Assembly: GCA_024684395.1 (NCBI GenBank)
Contig: JAIKWY010000099.1
Location: 1 to 58,754 of the forward strand
Source of the DNA: Oscillospiraceae bacterium
GTDB lineage: Bacteria > Bacillota > Clostridia > Oscillospirales > Ruminococcaceae
DNA: 58,754 bases
Reading direction: 5' to 3'
Numbering within the stretch: position 1 is the first letter of the stretch; each line of letters starts with the position of its first letter. Positions 14,984 through 24,313 of this stretch are shown here, in pieces. The position numbers and the translations under genes were made by a program. The notes beneath the pieces were generated by a model that worked only from the letters and a program-made list of their open reading frames with translations, ran no database searches and was not told the DNA's origin.

Positions 14984-16678
14984 ATGGCAGATCAGAACCA
15001 GAAACAGAGCGTTGACAAGCTCAAGCCGAAACTTTTCTCGGTCATGAAGGACTATACCGCCGCACAGTTTGCGAAGGATGTCGTAGCGGGCGTGATCGTG
15101 GCGATCATTGCGCTGCCGCTGTCCATCGCACTGGCGCTGGCGTCCGGCGTGGGTCCGGAGCAGGGCTTGTATACGGCGATCGTGGCGGGCTTCATTGTGG
15201 CGCTCCTCGGCGGCAGCCGTGTACAGATCGCAGGTCCGACCGCAGCCTTTGCGACCATCGTGGCGGGCATCGTGGCGACCGAGGGCATGGACGGGCTCAT
15301 CATCTCCACGATCATGGCGGGCATCATCATGATCATCATGGGCTTCTGTCGATTCGGCAAGCTCCTGAAATACATCCCCGGCACGATCACCACGGGCTTT
15401 ACCTTCGGTATCGCCGTGACGATCGTTGTGGGACAGATCAAGGACTTCCTCGGTCTGACCTTCCGGAATTCCCCCATCGAGACGGTGGACAAGCTCAAAG
15501 AGGTGTTCTTCTGCATCGACACCTTCAACTGGCAGGCGGCGCTGGTCGGCGTCATCTCGCTCGCTGTGCTGATCCTCTGGCCGAAGAAGCTCGAAAAGAT
15601 CCCCGCTTCGCTCATCGCTGTGCTTGTCGGTGCAGCGCTCGTGAAGCTCACGGGGATGCATGTCAATACCATCGGCGACCTGTACACGATCTCGTCCGCA
15701 CCGCCGCACTTCACGCTGCCGGTCGTGACCTTTGAGAAGGTGCGTGCGATGGTGCCGAATGCGTTCACCATCGCCATCCTTGCGGCTGTGGAATCGCTGC
15801 TGTCCTGCGTTGTTTCGGACGGTATGATCGGTTCCAAGCACCGCTCCAACATGGAACTCATCGCACAGGGCGCAGCCAATATCGGCTCGGCGCTGTTCGG
15901 CGGCATCCCGGCAACGGGCGCCATCGCCCGGACGGCTGCCAATGTCAAGAACGGCGGCAGAACGCCGGTCGCAGGCATGGTGCATTCCATTGTCGTGCTC
16001 ATCATTCTGGTCGTGCTGATGCCCTATGCATCGCTGATCCCGATGCCGACCATTGCGGCGATTTTGTTCATGGTCGCCTATAATATGTGCGGCTGGCGCA
16101 ACATCCGCAACACCATCAAAACAGCGCCCAAGAGCGACATCATGGTCATGTTCGTGACGCTGACCTTCACGGTGGTATTCGACCTCGTGGTCGCCATCGG
16201 TGTTGGACTTGTCCTGGCGGCACTGCTGTTCATGAAGCGCATGGCAGATGTCACAGAGGCTCATACCTGGGTGGATGTGGACGATGAGGACACCGATCCC
16301 GATGCCATCATCCTGAAGAAGATCCCGCCGAGAACCAGAGTTTATGAGATCAACGGTCCGATGTTTTTTGCGGCGATCGACAAATACAAGTATATCCTGC
16401 ATGACTGGGACATCGACATCCTCTGCATCCGCATGAGAAACGTCCCTGCCATTGATGCCACGGGCGTAGAAGCGCTCAATCGCATCGTACAGCGCTGCGA
16501 AAAGCACGGTGTGCAGGTGATCTTCTCCCATGTCAATGAGCAGCCGATGCACGCTATGGAGAAGGCAGGTTTCATCGAAAAGGTCGGCGCAGAGAACTTC
16601 TGCCCGCATATCGACACAGCGCTCGAACGTGCGGCTGTGCTGGAGGAAGAATTTGCTGCCAAGCGAGCAACTGCATGA
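14984..16678 (+). CDS. SulP-family anion transporter with STAS domain
   Basis: A 564-residue inner-membrane protein with about twelve hydrophobic segments in the first 430 residues, including the family blocks LPLSIALALASG and GPTAAFATIV. A cytoplasmic STAS domain follows (about 455-550; VPAIDATGVEAL is its signature loop). SulP proteins carry sulfate, bicarbonate or dicarboxylates, often with sodium or protons. The substrate cannot be told, and no sulfur or carbon assimilation gene is adjacent. The ATG at 14984 follows AAAGGGATG. It is flanked by its own promoter and terminator. Confidence 0.9.
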   Translation: MADQNQKQSVDKLKPKLFSVMKDYTAAQFAKDVVAGVIVAIIALPLSIALALASGVGPEQGLYTAIVAGFIVALLGGSRVQIAGPTAAFATIVAGIVATEGMDGLIISTIMAGIIMIIMGFCRFGKLLKYIPGTITTGFTFGIAVTIVVGQIKDFLGLTFRNSPIETVDKLKEVFFCIDTFNWQAALVGVISLAVLILWPKKLEKIPASLIAVLVGAALVKLTGMHVNTIGDLYTISSAPPHFTLPVVTFEKVRAMVPNAFTIAILAAVESLLSCVVSDGMIGSKHRSNMELIAQGAANIGSALFGGIPATGAIARTAANVKNGGRTPVAGMVHSIVVLIILVVLMPYASLIPMPTIAAILFMVAYNMCGWRNIRNTIKTAPKSDIMVMFVTLTFTVVFDLVVAIGVGLVLAALLFMKRMADVTEAHTWVDVDDEDTDPDAIILKKIPPRTRVYEINGPMFFAAIDKYKYILHDWDIDILCIRMRNVPAIDATGVEALNRIVQRCEKHGVQVIFSHVNEQPMHAMEKAGFIEKVGAENFCPHIDTALERAAVLEEEFAAKRATA

Positions 16679-16688
16679 TTTCAATGAT

Positions 16689-16716
16689 ATGCCCCCTCTC
16701 ACCGGAGGGGGCATTT
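16689..16716 (+). terminator. terminator of the SulP gene
   Basis: ATGCCCCCT (16689-16697) pairs with AGGGGGCAT (16706-16714), followed by TT. The T-run is short. Confidence 0.7.
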
Positions 16717-16743
16717 GACATTTTGACAGAAATATGTTATAAT
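16715..16743 (+). promoter_or_regulatory. promoter of the dockerin gene
   Basis: TTGACA (16715-16720), a 17-base spacer and TATAAT (16738-16743), right behind the terminator. A second TTGACA sits at 16723. Confidence 0.8.
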
Positions 16744-16805
16744 AAAACTACTTGTAGAAACAGAAGCTCTGAAACAGTTTGTTACCGATTCTCAGGAGGT
16801 ACATG

Positions 16806-17606
16806 ATGAAGAAGAAGACCAGAATGATCGTGCCGGCACTGCTGGCGGCGCTGCTCATGATGCAGCCGCTGCATTCGGCAGCGATGGAAGAGGTCATCCT
16901 GCCGGGGTGTGAGACACAGCTTTTCTACACCTCGGGCGCACTGGAAGTGCATTTTGACCGCAATTACAACGGCGCTACGATCGCTGTTTACCGTATCCAG
17001 GAGGAGGGCGTTTTCCTCTACTACAGCTATGATGTGCGTCTCATCGACGAGGCGATGATGCACTGTGACCTCATCGAGGGCGATTATGAGATGGAAGTTA
17101 CCATGCCCTCGGCGGACGGCACCGATGTCATCAGCTTTCCGCCCTTCGCCTTCACCATGAAGGATCCCGACATGGACAAGGAGCAGTCCTTCGACAAGAC
17201 AGAGATGGCGTATTATCTGACGGCGGACAGCACGCTGACCGAGGATGTGCTCCAGACCAGCGAACAGACGAAGGAAGTGCGGAAAGATGGCGATGAGGAG
17301 GAACGCTGGATCTGCCAGAAGGTGGAGTTTACCGCAGCACGGCGTGATTTCCTCACGGGCGACCTGAATGCAGACGGCACAGTCAATGCCTCGGATGCGG
17401 CGCTGACGCTGATCGCTGCGGCTCGGGTCGGTGCCGGCTCTGAATCCGGTCTGACAGCGATGCAGGCGGTGGAGGCGGATGTGACCGGCGATGTGGTCGT
17501 GAATGCCTCGGATGCGGCGCTGATCCTGCTGTATGCCGCAGACCATTCGGCGGGCAATTTCCAGGGGGATATGCTCGATTACGCCCGGATCCGGATGGGG
17601 AAATAA
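16806..17606 (+). CDS. secreted dockerin-domain protein
   Basis: A 266-residue exported protein. It has a signal peptide (KKKTRM, then a hydrophobic core ending near HSAAM), a beta-rich region of about 25-175 that I cannot assign to a glycosidase or binding family, and a C-terminal type I dockerin with two copies (LNADGTVNASDAALTLIAAA and VTGDVVVNASDAALILLYAA). The dockerin would plug it into a cohesin, possibly that of the protein at 5201. The second loop has lost one calcium-ligand position (VTGDVVVN). Two ATGs follow AGGAGGT; 16806 has the better spacing. Confidence 0.85.
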   Translation: MKKKTRMIVPALLAALLMMQPLHSAAMEEVILPGCETQLFYTSGALEVHFDRNYNGATIAVYRIQEEGVFLYYSYDVRLIDEAMMHCDLIEGDYEMEVTMPSADGTDVISFPPFAFTMKDPDMDKEQSFDKTEMAYYLTADSTLTEDVLQTSEQTKEVRKDGDEEERWICQKVEFTAARRDFLTGDLNADGTVNASDAALTLIAAARVGAGSESGLTAMQAVEADVTGDVVVNASDAALILLYAADHSAGNFQGDMLDYARIRMGK

Positions 17607-17683
17607 ATACATGACAGATGCGCAGGGCTGCGGTTGCAGTCTTTGCGCATCTGAGGGAATATATAGAAAATGGAGTGAAAGCG

Positions 17684-20485
17684 ATGTACCCTTTTCAGGA
17701 CACCGGTCTGTCTCCCCGTGAGCGTGTCGCTGACCTGCTTGGTCGGCTGACGATCGAGGAGAAGATCGGATTTTTATCCACACACAATATGCCGGTCGAA
17801 CGGCTCGGCATCGGCGAATGGTTCGTCGGGACGGAGATCGCCCGGGGACTTGTCAACCGGGAGCCGGAGAACCCGTCCACCGTTTTTCCGCAGCCGCTCG
17901 GGATGGCGGCTTCCTTCGACAAGGAGATGATGTACCGCATCGGTCTGACTGCGGGCAAAGAAGCAAGAGCGTACTATAATATCCGCAAGGACAGCGGTCT
18001 GATGGTGTGGGGACCCACGGTCGATCTGTCCCGTGACCCGAGATGGGGACGCACGGAGGAATGCTACGGCGAGGATCCCTGCCTTGCCGGTGAGATGAGT
18101 GCGATGTATACCAAGGGACTGCGTGGCGAGGAACGGGTCTGGGCGACCCTTCCGACGCTGAAGCATTTCTGTGCCAACAATCACGAGCAGGAGCGGAATG
18201 TGGACAATGCCAATCTGCATCCCCGTATCCGCCATGAGTATTACTATACAGCCTTCCGCACGCCGGTGATGTACGGCGGTGCGCACAGCGTCATGACGGC
18301 GTACAATGACATCTGCCATGCGCCTGCCGTGATGAACCACGACCTGAAAAACGTCCTCAAAAAAGAGTGGGGGCTTGGCTTTGTCGTGACGGACGGCGGC
18401 GATTTTGTGCAGAATCTGACGGCGCATGAACTGTTCGATTCCCATGCACAGGCGTTACAGGCATGTCTCCGGGCAGGTGCCGACACCATGACCGACAATG
18501 CCGACTGTGTCATGACTGCGGCAAGAAAGGCGCTTGCCGAGGGGCTTCTGACGGAAGCGGATGTGGATCTTGCAGTCGGGAACCTGCTCGAAAGCCGGGT
18601 GCTGCTCGGGCATTTTGATGCGGAAACGCCCTATGACAAGCTGACTCTTGCGGATGTGGATACCCCGGAGGATCGTGCGCTCAACCTGCGTGCGGCAAAG
18701 GAGGGCATGGTGCTCCTGACTAACGGCGGGGGCGCACTCCCGCTCGATCCGGCAAAGCATAAGAAGATCGGGCTGTTCGGTCAGAATGCCGACTGCATCC
18801 TGAAAGACTGGTACACGGGCTACTGGTCGTATCAGGTCACAGTCAAGGATGCGCTTGAGGAACGTGGCTGTGAGGTGGTGTACGATCTCGGCTGGGATAT
18901 CGTCATCCTCGGAGCGCCGAACGGGCAGTATCTCTGCATCGGCGAGGATGACTGCCTCTATGCGGATACAGACGCAAGCAATGCCGCACGGTTCTATCTC
19001 TGCAAGCACGATGACAGCGGCAAATGGACGAATTTCCGCCATGTGGAGAGCGGGCGCTTCCTCTGCATCGACGATAATTGCCTGAAACTCGGCAAGACCG
19101 AAGTATACGGCTGGTTCACCTCGGAGACGTTCTCCGTCAAAAGGCGCCAGTTCTGCGCCGACGGGGAAAACCCGGACATCATCGCCGATTATCTGCACGG
19201 CAATCAGCTCACGCTCGATGAGGACAACCGTGTGATCGTCCGCCCGAAGGCGAGACCGGATGCTTCCGTCTGGTTCTGCATCTGCGTGGTGGATGACGGC
19301 TGGGAGCGGCTCGGGGCGCTTGCCAGGACCTGCGATGCCGTGGTCTACTGCGGCGGCAATGACCCGGAGCAGACCGCCCGGGAGTGCTTTGACCGGACGT
19401 CGATCCTTCTCCCGGAGGTGCAGATGCAGCATGTCTGGGACATTGCAGATGATCTGCACGGCACGGGCATCCCGCTGATCTTTGTGCTCGTTTCGAGCTA
19501 TCCCTATGCGCTCGGCGAGCTGACCGACAAGCCGGATGCGATCCTCTGGACGAGTCACGCAGGTCCCGAGATGGGTCATGCGCTGGCGGAGACGCTGTTC
19601 GGCGAGAACGTTCCCGCCGGTCGCCTGCCGGTGACGTGGTATGCCAGTGATGATGACCTGGCGGACATCGGCGACTATGACATCATGCGGACGAAGATGA
19701 CCTATCTCTATTTTGACGGGAAACCGCTGTTTCCGTTCGGTCACGGTCTGAGCTATACGAGCTTTGGCTATGCTGCATTCCAGGCGGCTGTCACGGAGGA
19801 GGGCATTGCCGTTTCGGCGGCGATCACCAATACCGGCAGCACGGATGCGGACGAGGTCGTGCAGGTCTATGCCCATGCGCATTCCGAAACGATACAGCGC
19901 CCGCAGCAGTGGCTGGTCGGATTTGCACGGCTGCACATCCCGGCAGGGGAGAGCGTGCAGTTTTCCGATGTGATCCCGCTGCGGAAGTTTGCGATATACG
20001 ATGTGTCCCGGCAGCGCTTCTGCGTGGAGGCGGGACAGTATGACCTCCGGCTCGGTGCTTCCTCTGCGGACATCCGCTGCTCTGTGACGGTGGATGTGCC
20101 GGGCGAGACCATCCCGCCGAGGGATCTGACAGCAGAGACCCCCGCCGAGTTCTGGGATGCGCAGTGGCAAACGGAGATCTTCACCGATGCGCTGACCGGC
20201 GAGACGCATGTCCGTGGTCTGGCGTGGGACAATGATCTGTATTTCAGGAACTGCGACCTGACGGGCGTGCGGGAGCTCGTGATCCGTGCGGCTGCGCCGG
20301 TCGATCCCGGCACGCTGAAACTGCTGGTCGATGATGAACTTGCCGGCGAAGCGGTCATCCCGGTCGGGGACGGCTTCACGGATTTCCGTGAGCTCCGCAT
20401 CCCGGTGCAGGCTGACGGCTGTCACACGCTCCGGCTGCACTTCTCGCAGCTTGCCTGCATCCGCAGCATCCGGGCTGTGAAGTGA
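17684..20485 (+). CDS. GH3 family beta-glycosidase with inserted beta-trefoil-like segment
   Basis: A 933-residue enzyme without signal peptide, so cytosolic. The N-terminal TIM barrel has RDPRWGRTEECYGEDP, the KHF motif and the nucleophile Asp237 in FVVTDGGDF; the usual Trp after the Asp is Gly here. The second domain carries GNDPEQTARECFDR and LPVTWY, and FPFGHGLSYTSF opens the FnIII-like end. Between the two halves, residues of about 405-490 (GQYLCIGEDD, GRFLCIDDNC) look like a fascin/trefoil module inserted in the sandwich domain. A C-terminal extension of about 100 residues is unassigned. GH3 enzymes cleave beta-glucosides or beta-xylosides from oligosaccharides, fitting intracellular finishing of plant-fibre breakdown. 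GGAG lies 8 bases before the ATG. Confidence 0.9.
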   Translation: MYPFQDTGLSPRERVADLLGRLTIEEKIGFLSTHNMPVERLGIGEWFVGTEIARGLVNREPENPSTVFPQPLGMAASFDKEMMYRIGLTAGKEARAYYNIRKDSGLMVWGPTVDLSRDPRWGRTEECYGEDPCLAGEMSAMYTKGLRGEERVWATLPTLKHFCANNHEQERNVDNANLHPRIRHEYYYTAFRTPVMYGGAHSVMTAYNDICHAPAVMNHDLKNVLKKEWGLGFVVTDGGDFVQNLTAHELFDSHAQALQACLRAGADTMTDNADCVMTAARKALAEGLLTEADVDLAVGNLLESRVLLGHFDAETPYDKLTLADVDTPEDRALNLRAAKEGMVLLTNGGGALPLDPAKHKKIGLFGQNADCILKDWYTGYWSYQVTVKDALEERGCEVVYDLGWDIVILGAPNGQYLCIGEDDCLYADTDASNAARFYLCKHDDSGKWTNFRHVESGRFLCIDDNCLKLGKTEVYGWFTSETFSVKRRQFCADGENPDIIADYLHGNQLTLDEDNRVIVRPKARPDASVWFCICVVDDGWERLGALARTCDAVVYCGGNDPEQTARECFDRTSILLPEVQMQHVWDIADDLHGTGIPLIFVLVSSYPYALGELTDKPDAILWTSHAGPEMGHALAETLFGENVPAGRLPVTWYASDDDLADIGDYDIMRTKMTYLYFDGKPLFPFGHGLSYTSFGYAAFQAAVTEEGIAVSAAITNTGSTDADEVVQVYAHAHSETIQRPQQWLVGFARLHIPAGESVQFSDVIPLRKFAIYDVSRQRFCVEAGQYDLRLGASSADIRCSVTVDVPGETIPPRDLTAETPAEFWDAQWQTEIFTDALTGETHVRGLAWDNDLYFRNCDLTGVRELVIRAAAPVDPGTLKLLVDDELAGEAVIPVGDGFTDFRELRIPVQADGCHTLRLHFSQLACIRSIRAVK

Positions 20486-20577
20486 TTTTGTCACACATTT
20501 TCTCCGATGTCATATGATGTACTATGGACGGCAGCCAAATGCCTTCCAAATACGATATCCCGAAGGAGAAATGACTT

Positions 20578-20703
20578 ATGAACGGATGCTTTGACGGTAA
20601 CTGCGGCTGGATCATCATTCTGCTCATCATCGTTTTCTGCTGCTGCGGCAACGGCAATTGCGGCTGCAATAACGGCTGCAACAACTGCGGCTGCGGCTGC
20701 TGA
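20578..20703 (+). CDS. 41-residue Cys/Gly/Asn-rich membrane peptide
   Basis: ATG at 20578 behind GAAGGAGA, stop TGA at 20701. The peptide has one hydrophobic helix (WIIILLIIVF, 11-20) followed by a tail of only Cys, Gly and Asn. It holds 11 cysteines in total: 4, 9, 21-23, 28, 30, 34, 37, 39 and 41. It resembles the short glycine/cysteine-rich peptides seen in spore formers, but no named family is certain. The clean ribosome binding site and strong bias argue that it is translated. The role is unknown; metal binding or a structural surface role are guesses. Confidence 0.6.
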   Translation: MNGCFDGNCGWIIILLIIVFCCCGNGNCGCNNGCNNCGCGC

Positions 20704-20776
20704 TACGGCACATTCCTCAGCGTTCCGCCCTCTGCGGTGACTGCTGCTGAGGCGCTTAGAATTGAAAAAAACGAAA

Positions 20777-20814
20777 CAGCCCCCGGATCTGACCAGATCC
20801 GGGGGCTGGGTTTG
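20777..20814. terminator. bidirectional terminator
   Basis: CAGCCCCCGGATCT (20777-20790) and AGATCCGGGGGCTG (20795-20808) form a perfect 14-base stem. It has a T-run on the minus side and GGTTTG on the plus side. Confidence 0.9.
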
Positions 20815-20815
20815 T

Positions 20816-21943
20816 TTATTCGGCAGCATCCTCTGCGGGCTTGTCAAGCGTGATCTTTGCCTGCTGATTGCCGCATTTGTAGCAGAACATCGCATCGTTG
20901 TTGACGAGCGGTTCTCCGCAGAAGCGGCAGAAACGCCGTGTGAGATCGGGCGCTTCCTCGGCAGGCGCTGCATCAGCCACAGGTGCAGCCTCTACAGCCG
21001 GCTCAGCCGTCACAGCAGGCTTTTCCACAGGCTTTTCCTCAGCCGGAACAGGCGCCGGAGCGGGAGCTGTTTTCCCGGCTGCGATCTGGGAAGCGATGGC
21101 GCCGATGCCGAACACGGCAACACAGCCGAGCAGTCCGAGCGCACCGACTGCAAGCCATGTACCACGCAGTATACGCACGGCATTCTGGAGATAGCCCATC
21201 TGCATCAGCTGCACGATCGTCGTTCCGAGCGCTCCCCACAGGAGCAGCACAAGGCAGGGGATGCCGGCTGCGATGCTGAACCGCTTGATCGCCGCACCGA
21301 CCTGGCTTTTGTTCTGCATGACGATCATCCAGACGAGCAGCGCAAGCAGCAGAGCGCCGAGGACATACCATACCCAGTGGGAAACGGCAGCGTCGATCAG
21401 GACAGCGGACAGCCCCTTGGTCAGCGTGTTGGTCAGCCGGGTGTTATAGGCAACGCAGTCCGCCTCGACATTGGCTAAGATCGGCGCTTCGAGCTCGGTG
21501 GCGTCGTTCAGACCGGTGTGCAGCCGGATGGTGGAGGCGTTCAGCGTGATGGCATAATACACATCCGCCGGCATGATCTCCGGGACGGAAACGTCCTCCG
21601 GATGGCTGCGGTGCAGTGCGATATACTGTGCGATCATGCCGAAATGCTCGCCGACACGCATGTGGAAATCGCCGTCCCGGAGCATGTTCTTGACATTGGT
21701 CTCGGAGATGCGCTCGTTCCGGATATAGGTGTCGTTGATGTACTGCGCCAGCGTGATCTTCGAGCCGTCCTGGCTCCTGACGGTCACATCCTGCAGCGGT
21801 ACGGAAGCGGCTGCATCGGCGATCGGGTCGTAGTAGACATGCCGGTAGGCTGTCACGCAGCAGAGCAGCAGTGTGCTGACGAGCAGCACCAGTAGGAATG
21901 CCGGCACCGTGAGCCCGGATGCCTTGGTATCGTTTTTCTTCAT
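20816..21943 (-). CDS. membrane protein with C-terminal zinc ribbon
   Basis: A 375-residue protein. One N-terminal membrane segment (about 14-35) is followed by an external region of about 170 residues, three further hydrophobic helices (about 205-300), an Ala/Pro/Glu-rich linker and a zinc ribbon with CRFCGE and CYKCG at the C-terminus. The ribbon would be cytosolic. No enzymatic motif is seen. The ATG at 21943 is chosen for the AGGACGAGGA upstream. Function unknown. Confidence 0.75.
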   Translation of the reverse strand: MKKNDTKASGLTVPAFLLVLLVSTLLLCCVTAYRHVYYDPIADAAASVPLQDVTVRSQDGSKITLAQYINDTYIRNERISETNVKNMLRDGDFHMRVGEHFGMIAQYIALHRSHPEDVSVPEIMPADVYYAITLNASTIRLHTGLNDATELEAPILANVEADCVAYNTRLTNTLTKGLSAVLIDAAVSHWVWYVLGALLLALLVWMIVMQNKSQVGAAIKRFSIAAGIPCLVLLLWGALGTTIVQLMQMGYLQNAVRILRGTWLAVGALGLLGCVAVFGIGAIASQIAAGKTAPAPAPVPAEEKPVEKPAVTAEPAVEAAPVADAAPAEEAPDLTRRFCRFCGEPLVNNDAMFCYKCGNQQAKITLDKPAEDAAE

Positions 21944-22003
21944 AAATCCTCGTCCTTCCATCTTTCATACTGATTCGCAAAACCAAAATAGATCAAGCGG
22001 GTC

Positions 22004-22055
22004 AAGGGGGCGCAGCCCCCTTAAAACGCCTTCCTCCCACGCTTGCGGCGGAGGG
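22004..22055. repeat. REP-like palindromic intergenic element
   Basis: AAGGGGGC (22004-22011) and GCCCCCTT (22015-22022), then a second GC-rich segment with CTTGCGGCGGAGGGG. Similar GC palindromes occur at 25203-25219 and 35625-35705, suggesting a dispersed family in this genome. Confidence 0.5.
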
Positions 22056-22096
22056 GGCATGCTTTACTTGTCTATCAAGGTAAAAGGGGAATCGTA

Positions 22097-24298
22097 TTAT
22101 TTCTTGTTTCTCTGTCTGTTGTTTCTATTCTGGGGCTTTGCCTTGGGCTTGTCGCCGAGCATGGTCAGCGAGATGCGGTTGCGCTTGACATCCACATCGA
22201 GCACCCAGACCTTGACCACATCGCCGACCTTGACGGCTTCGAGCGGATGCTTGATATAGTGGTCGCAGATCTGTGAGATGTGGACAAGTCCGTCCTCATG
22301 CACACCGATGTCCACGAAACAGCCGAAATCCACGATGTTCCGCACCGTTCCCATCAGCTCCATGCCGGGCTTGAGGTCGGCGATCTCCATGATATTGCCG
22401 GAGCGCAGCAGGGGCGGCGGGAGCAGGTCTCTCGGGTCACGTCCGGGCTTTTGCAGCTCGGCTGTCATATCATCGAGCGTGTAGGTGCCGATGCCGAGCT
22501 CCTGTGCGAGGGTGCTCTTGCCGGTCTTTTTGATGCTGTCGCTCAGACCGCCGAGCTTTCCGGCAGCGGCGTCCTCGAGCGAGAAGCCGAACCGTGCCAG
22601 CAGCGACTTTGCCGCATCATAGCTCTCCGGATGCACAGCCGTGTTGTCGAGCGGCTGGCTGCCGCCGGGGATGCGCAGGAAGCCTGCACACTGCTCAAAT
22701 GCCTTCGGACCGAGCTTCGGGACTTTCAGGAGCTGCTTGCGGTTGTCGAACGGGCCGTTCTCCTCACGGTAGGTGACGATGTTCTTCGCCACAGCGGCGC
22801 TGATGCCGGCGATATGGGACAGCAGGGGAGCAGAGGCCGTGTTCACGTCCACCCCGACAGCGTTCACGCATTCCTCGACAACGCCGTCAAGGGCGGTTTG
22901 CAGCTCATTCTTCGGCATGTCATGCTGATACTGCCCGACACCGATCGCCTTCGGGTCGATCTTGACAAGCTCCGCCAGCGGATCCTGCAATCTTCTTGCG
23001 ATGGAGACAGCACTGCGGAGGGCAACGTCATATTCCGGGAACTCCGCCGCCGCCAGCTCCGATGCGGAGTAGACGGATGCGCCTGCCTCGGAAACGACCA
23101 TGTAGCTGACTTTGTGCGGGAGAGAGGGCAGCAGGTCGGCGATGAAGCTCTCCGACTCACGGGAGGCTGTGCCGTTGCCGATGGAGACCGCCGTGATGCC
23201 GTACTGCTTGACAAGGCGTGTGACCTTGCGGTTCGCCTCCTCGATGCGGCTGTGCGGCGGTGTCGGATAGATGACGCCGGTGTCGAGCACCTTGCCGGTG
23301 CCGTCCACGACAGCGAGTTTGCAGCCTGTCCGGTAGGCGGGATCCAGTCCGAGCGTCACGGTGTTCCGGAGTGGCGGCTGCATCAGGAGCTGTTCGAGAT
23401 TGGAGGCAAAGACCTTGATCGCATTGGTACATGCCGCCTCAAACTGCGCAGAGCGCACCTCACGGATGATCGACGGGATGATCAGACGCTTTGCCGCATC
23501 GCATCCCGCCAGCCGTACCAGCTCGCCGCAGGGGGAGCTGTTCCTGACATAGGGCTTGGTGCAGGTCTGCTCGGCAAGTCCCTCGGCAACGGTGATGTTC
23601 ACCTTGAGGTACTCCTCCTTCTCGCCGCGGTGGATGGCAAGCACCTGATGCCCCTGTACACGGGGCACAAGGCTCTCAAATTCGTAGTAATTGCGGTAGA
23701 CGCTTTCGGCTTCCGGATCGGTCGCCGTGCAGACGAGCGTGCCGAATCGCTGGTAGAGGTCACGCATCTTCGTGCGGAGCTTTGCATCATCGGCGATCTG
23801 CTCGGCGATGATGTCCATAGCGCCCTGCAAGGCGGCAGCAGTGTCGGGCACCTCCTTTTCCTCGGAGATATAGGCGGCAGCCTCCTGCTCCGGATCGGTC
23901 GCCGGATCCTGCGCCAGAATCAGCTCTGCTAAGGGTGCAAGTCCGCGCTCACGAGCCTTGGAGCCTCTGGTGCTCCGCTTCTCCTTGTAGGGGCGGTAGA
24001 TGTCCTCGACTTCTACAAGTGTTTTTGCCGCATCGAGCGCCTTGCCGATCTCCTCGGTCATGGCGTTCTTGTTCTCGATCGCCGTGCGCACCTCGTTCTT
24101 GCGCTCCTCCAAATTGCGCAGCGCCTGCAAACGCAGTGCCAGCCGCCGGATGGTCTGGTCATCGAGGGCGCCGTGCATCTCCTTGCGGTAGCGGGCAATG
24201 AACGGCACGGTCTTGCCGTCATCGAGCAAGGCGACAACGTTCTCCACCTGCTCACGGCGGATCTGAAATTCGTCTGTTAACGTCTGGATAATGTCCAT
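22097..24298 (-). CDS. tex: Tex-family RNA-binding transcription accessory protein
   Basis: A 733-residue cytosolic protein with the standard Tex plan. An N-terminal helical region has VPFIARYRKEMHGALDD; a YqgF-like RNase H fold follows (LGLDPAYRTGCKLAVVD); then helix-hairpin-helix repeats (NIVTYREENGPF, KLGPKAFEQCAGFLRI); and a C-terminal S1 RNA-binding domain (MELMGTVRNIVDFGCFVDIG). Tex links RNA polymerase and RNA and affects expression broadly. The length is normal. The GNAT gene lies upstream on the same strand, 15 bases away, so the two may be co-transcribed. Confidence 0.95.
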   Translation of the reverse strand: MDIIQTLTDEFQIRREQVENVVALLDDGKTVPFIARYRKEMHGALDDQTIRRLALRLQALRNLEERKNEVRTAIENKNAMTEEIGKALDAAKTLVEVEDIYRPYKEKRSTRGSKARERGLAPLAELILAQDPATDPEQEAAAYISEEKEVPDTAAALQGAMDIIAEQIADDAKLRTKMRDLYQRFGTLVCTATDPEAESVYRNYYEFESLVPRVQGHQVLAIHRGEKEEYLKVNITVAEGLAEQTCTKPYVRNSSPCGELVRLAGCDAAKRLIIPSIIREVRSAQFEAACTNAIKVFASNLEQLLMQPPLRNTVTLGLDPAYRTGCKLAVVDGTGKVLDTGVIYPTPPHSRIEEANRKVTRLVKQYGITAVSIGNGTASRESESFIADLLPSLPHKVSYMVVSEAGASVYSASELAAAEFPEYDVALRSAVSIARRLQDPLAELVKIDPKAIGVGQYQHDMPKNELQTALDGVVEECVNAVGVDVNTASAPLLSHIAGISAAVAKNIVTYREENGPFDNRKQLLKVPKLGPKAFEQCAGFLRIPGGSQPLDNTAVHPESYDAAKSLLARFGFSLEDAAAGKLGGLSDSIKKTGKSTLAQELGIGTYTLDDMTAELQKPGRDPRDLLPPPLLRSGNIMEIADLKPGMELMGTVRNIVDFGCFVDIGVHEDGLVHISQICDHYIKHPLEAVKVGDVVKVWVLDVDVKRNRISLTMLGDKPKAKPQNRNNRQRNKK

Positions 24299-24313
24299 AA
24301 AACCTCCTGTGGA

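Noticed and set aside
14819-16714. A 631-codon open frame on the minus strand
   Set aside because: It is the antisense shadow of the SulP gene: His/Asp/Arg-rich composition, no ribosome binding site, and the plus strand has clear SulP and STAS motifs.
18455-20494. A 679-codon open frame on the minus strand
   Set aside because: Shadow of the GH3 gene; no family motif and no start signal.
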